Positions 54,662-54,669 of a stretch of DNA of 54,669 nt are shown piece by piece. Both the position numbers and the translations under genes were made by a program. The notes beneath the pieces were generated by a model. That model was not told the DNA's origin, searched no databases, and was given only the letters and a program-made list of their open reading frames with translations. This DNA is from Pararcticibacter amylolyticus (GTDB lineage: Bacteria > Bacteroidota > Bacteroidia > Sphingobacteriales > Sphingobacteriaceae): NCBI RefSeq assembly GCF_003130405.1, contig NZ_QEAS01000017.1, positions 8,724-63,392 of the forward strand, given 5' to 3'. The first letter of the stretch is position 1. Each line of letters begins with the position of its first letter.

Positions 54662-54669
54662 AGCTCTTT

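Overview
The window looks like ordinary chromosome of a Bacteroidota bacterium, most probably of the Sphingobacteriaceae (Pedobacter/Mucilaginibacter-like). The evidence is a SusC/SusD pair, a 7TM-DISM receptor, a FecR/ECF-sigma pair, a lipoprotein TamA variant (TamL), a 1424-aa RpoC followed by a DUF3467 gene, several promoters of the Bacteroidota type (TTG, 19 nt, TAnnTTTG), and genes mostly lacking strong Shine-Dalgarno sites. No rRNA, tRNA, CRISPR array, intact insertion sequence or prophage was seen. The right edge lies just upstream of the rpoC start; the left edge is intergenic.

Layout. 0.2-16 kb: housekeeping and single-gene units, namely dnaX, an acidic small protein, NADP-isocitrate dehydrogenase, a SYLF protein, a META-domain lipoprotein with a Crp-like regulator, a YceI protein, a YgiD-like dioxygenase, two secreted hypotheticals (one a DMP19/DUF4375 relative), an EamA exporter, an SPFH membrane protein with a 58-aa Arc-like DNA-binding protein, Xaa-Pro aminopeptidase, a CorA-type transporter and NDH-2. 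16.2-16.9 kb: a 50-aa peptide gene behind a sigma-54-like promoter. 16.9-17.9 kb: manA.

18.2-28.8 kb is the accessory highlight, a compact polysaccharide utilisation locus. It has a 7TM-DISM receptor whose cytoplasmic tail is an IS1595-transposase-type zinc ribbon plus helix-turn-helix without a catalytic domain, followed by SusC, SusD, a GH30 lipoprotein and a GH3 beta-glucosidase. The enzyme set suggests beta-glucan, perhaps beta-1,6-glucan. The receptor looks like a one-protein membrane-tethered transcription regulator for the locus.

29-36.4 kb: the tamB-tamL envelope pair. 36.4-38.1 kb: a decayed FecR anti-sigma gene and its ECF sigma factor, with no SusC partner nearby. 38.3-54.7 kb: core genes, namely mdh, a retropepsin-like protease, a truncated haemoglobin, gyrB, an OmpH-like lipoprotein, guanine deaminase, an Hsp15-like S4 protein, an overlapping dapD-GT9-tsaC run, the CCA-adding enzyme, a pRiA4b-ORF3-like protein with an acidic tail, miaA, a DUF3467 protein and rpoC.

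Other points worth checking: an 11-A run in dnaX placed so that slippage in either direction would end translation at a gamma-length product; a palindromic operator over the SPFH-Arc promoter; and a terminator-like hairpin inside the first codons of the retropepsin gene.
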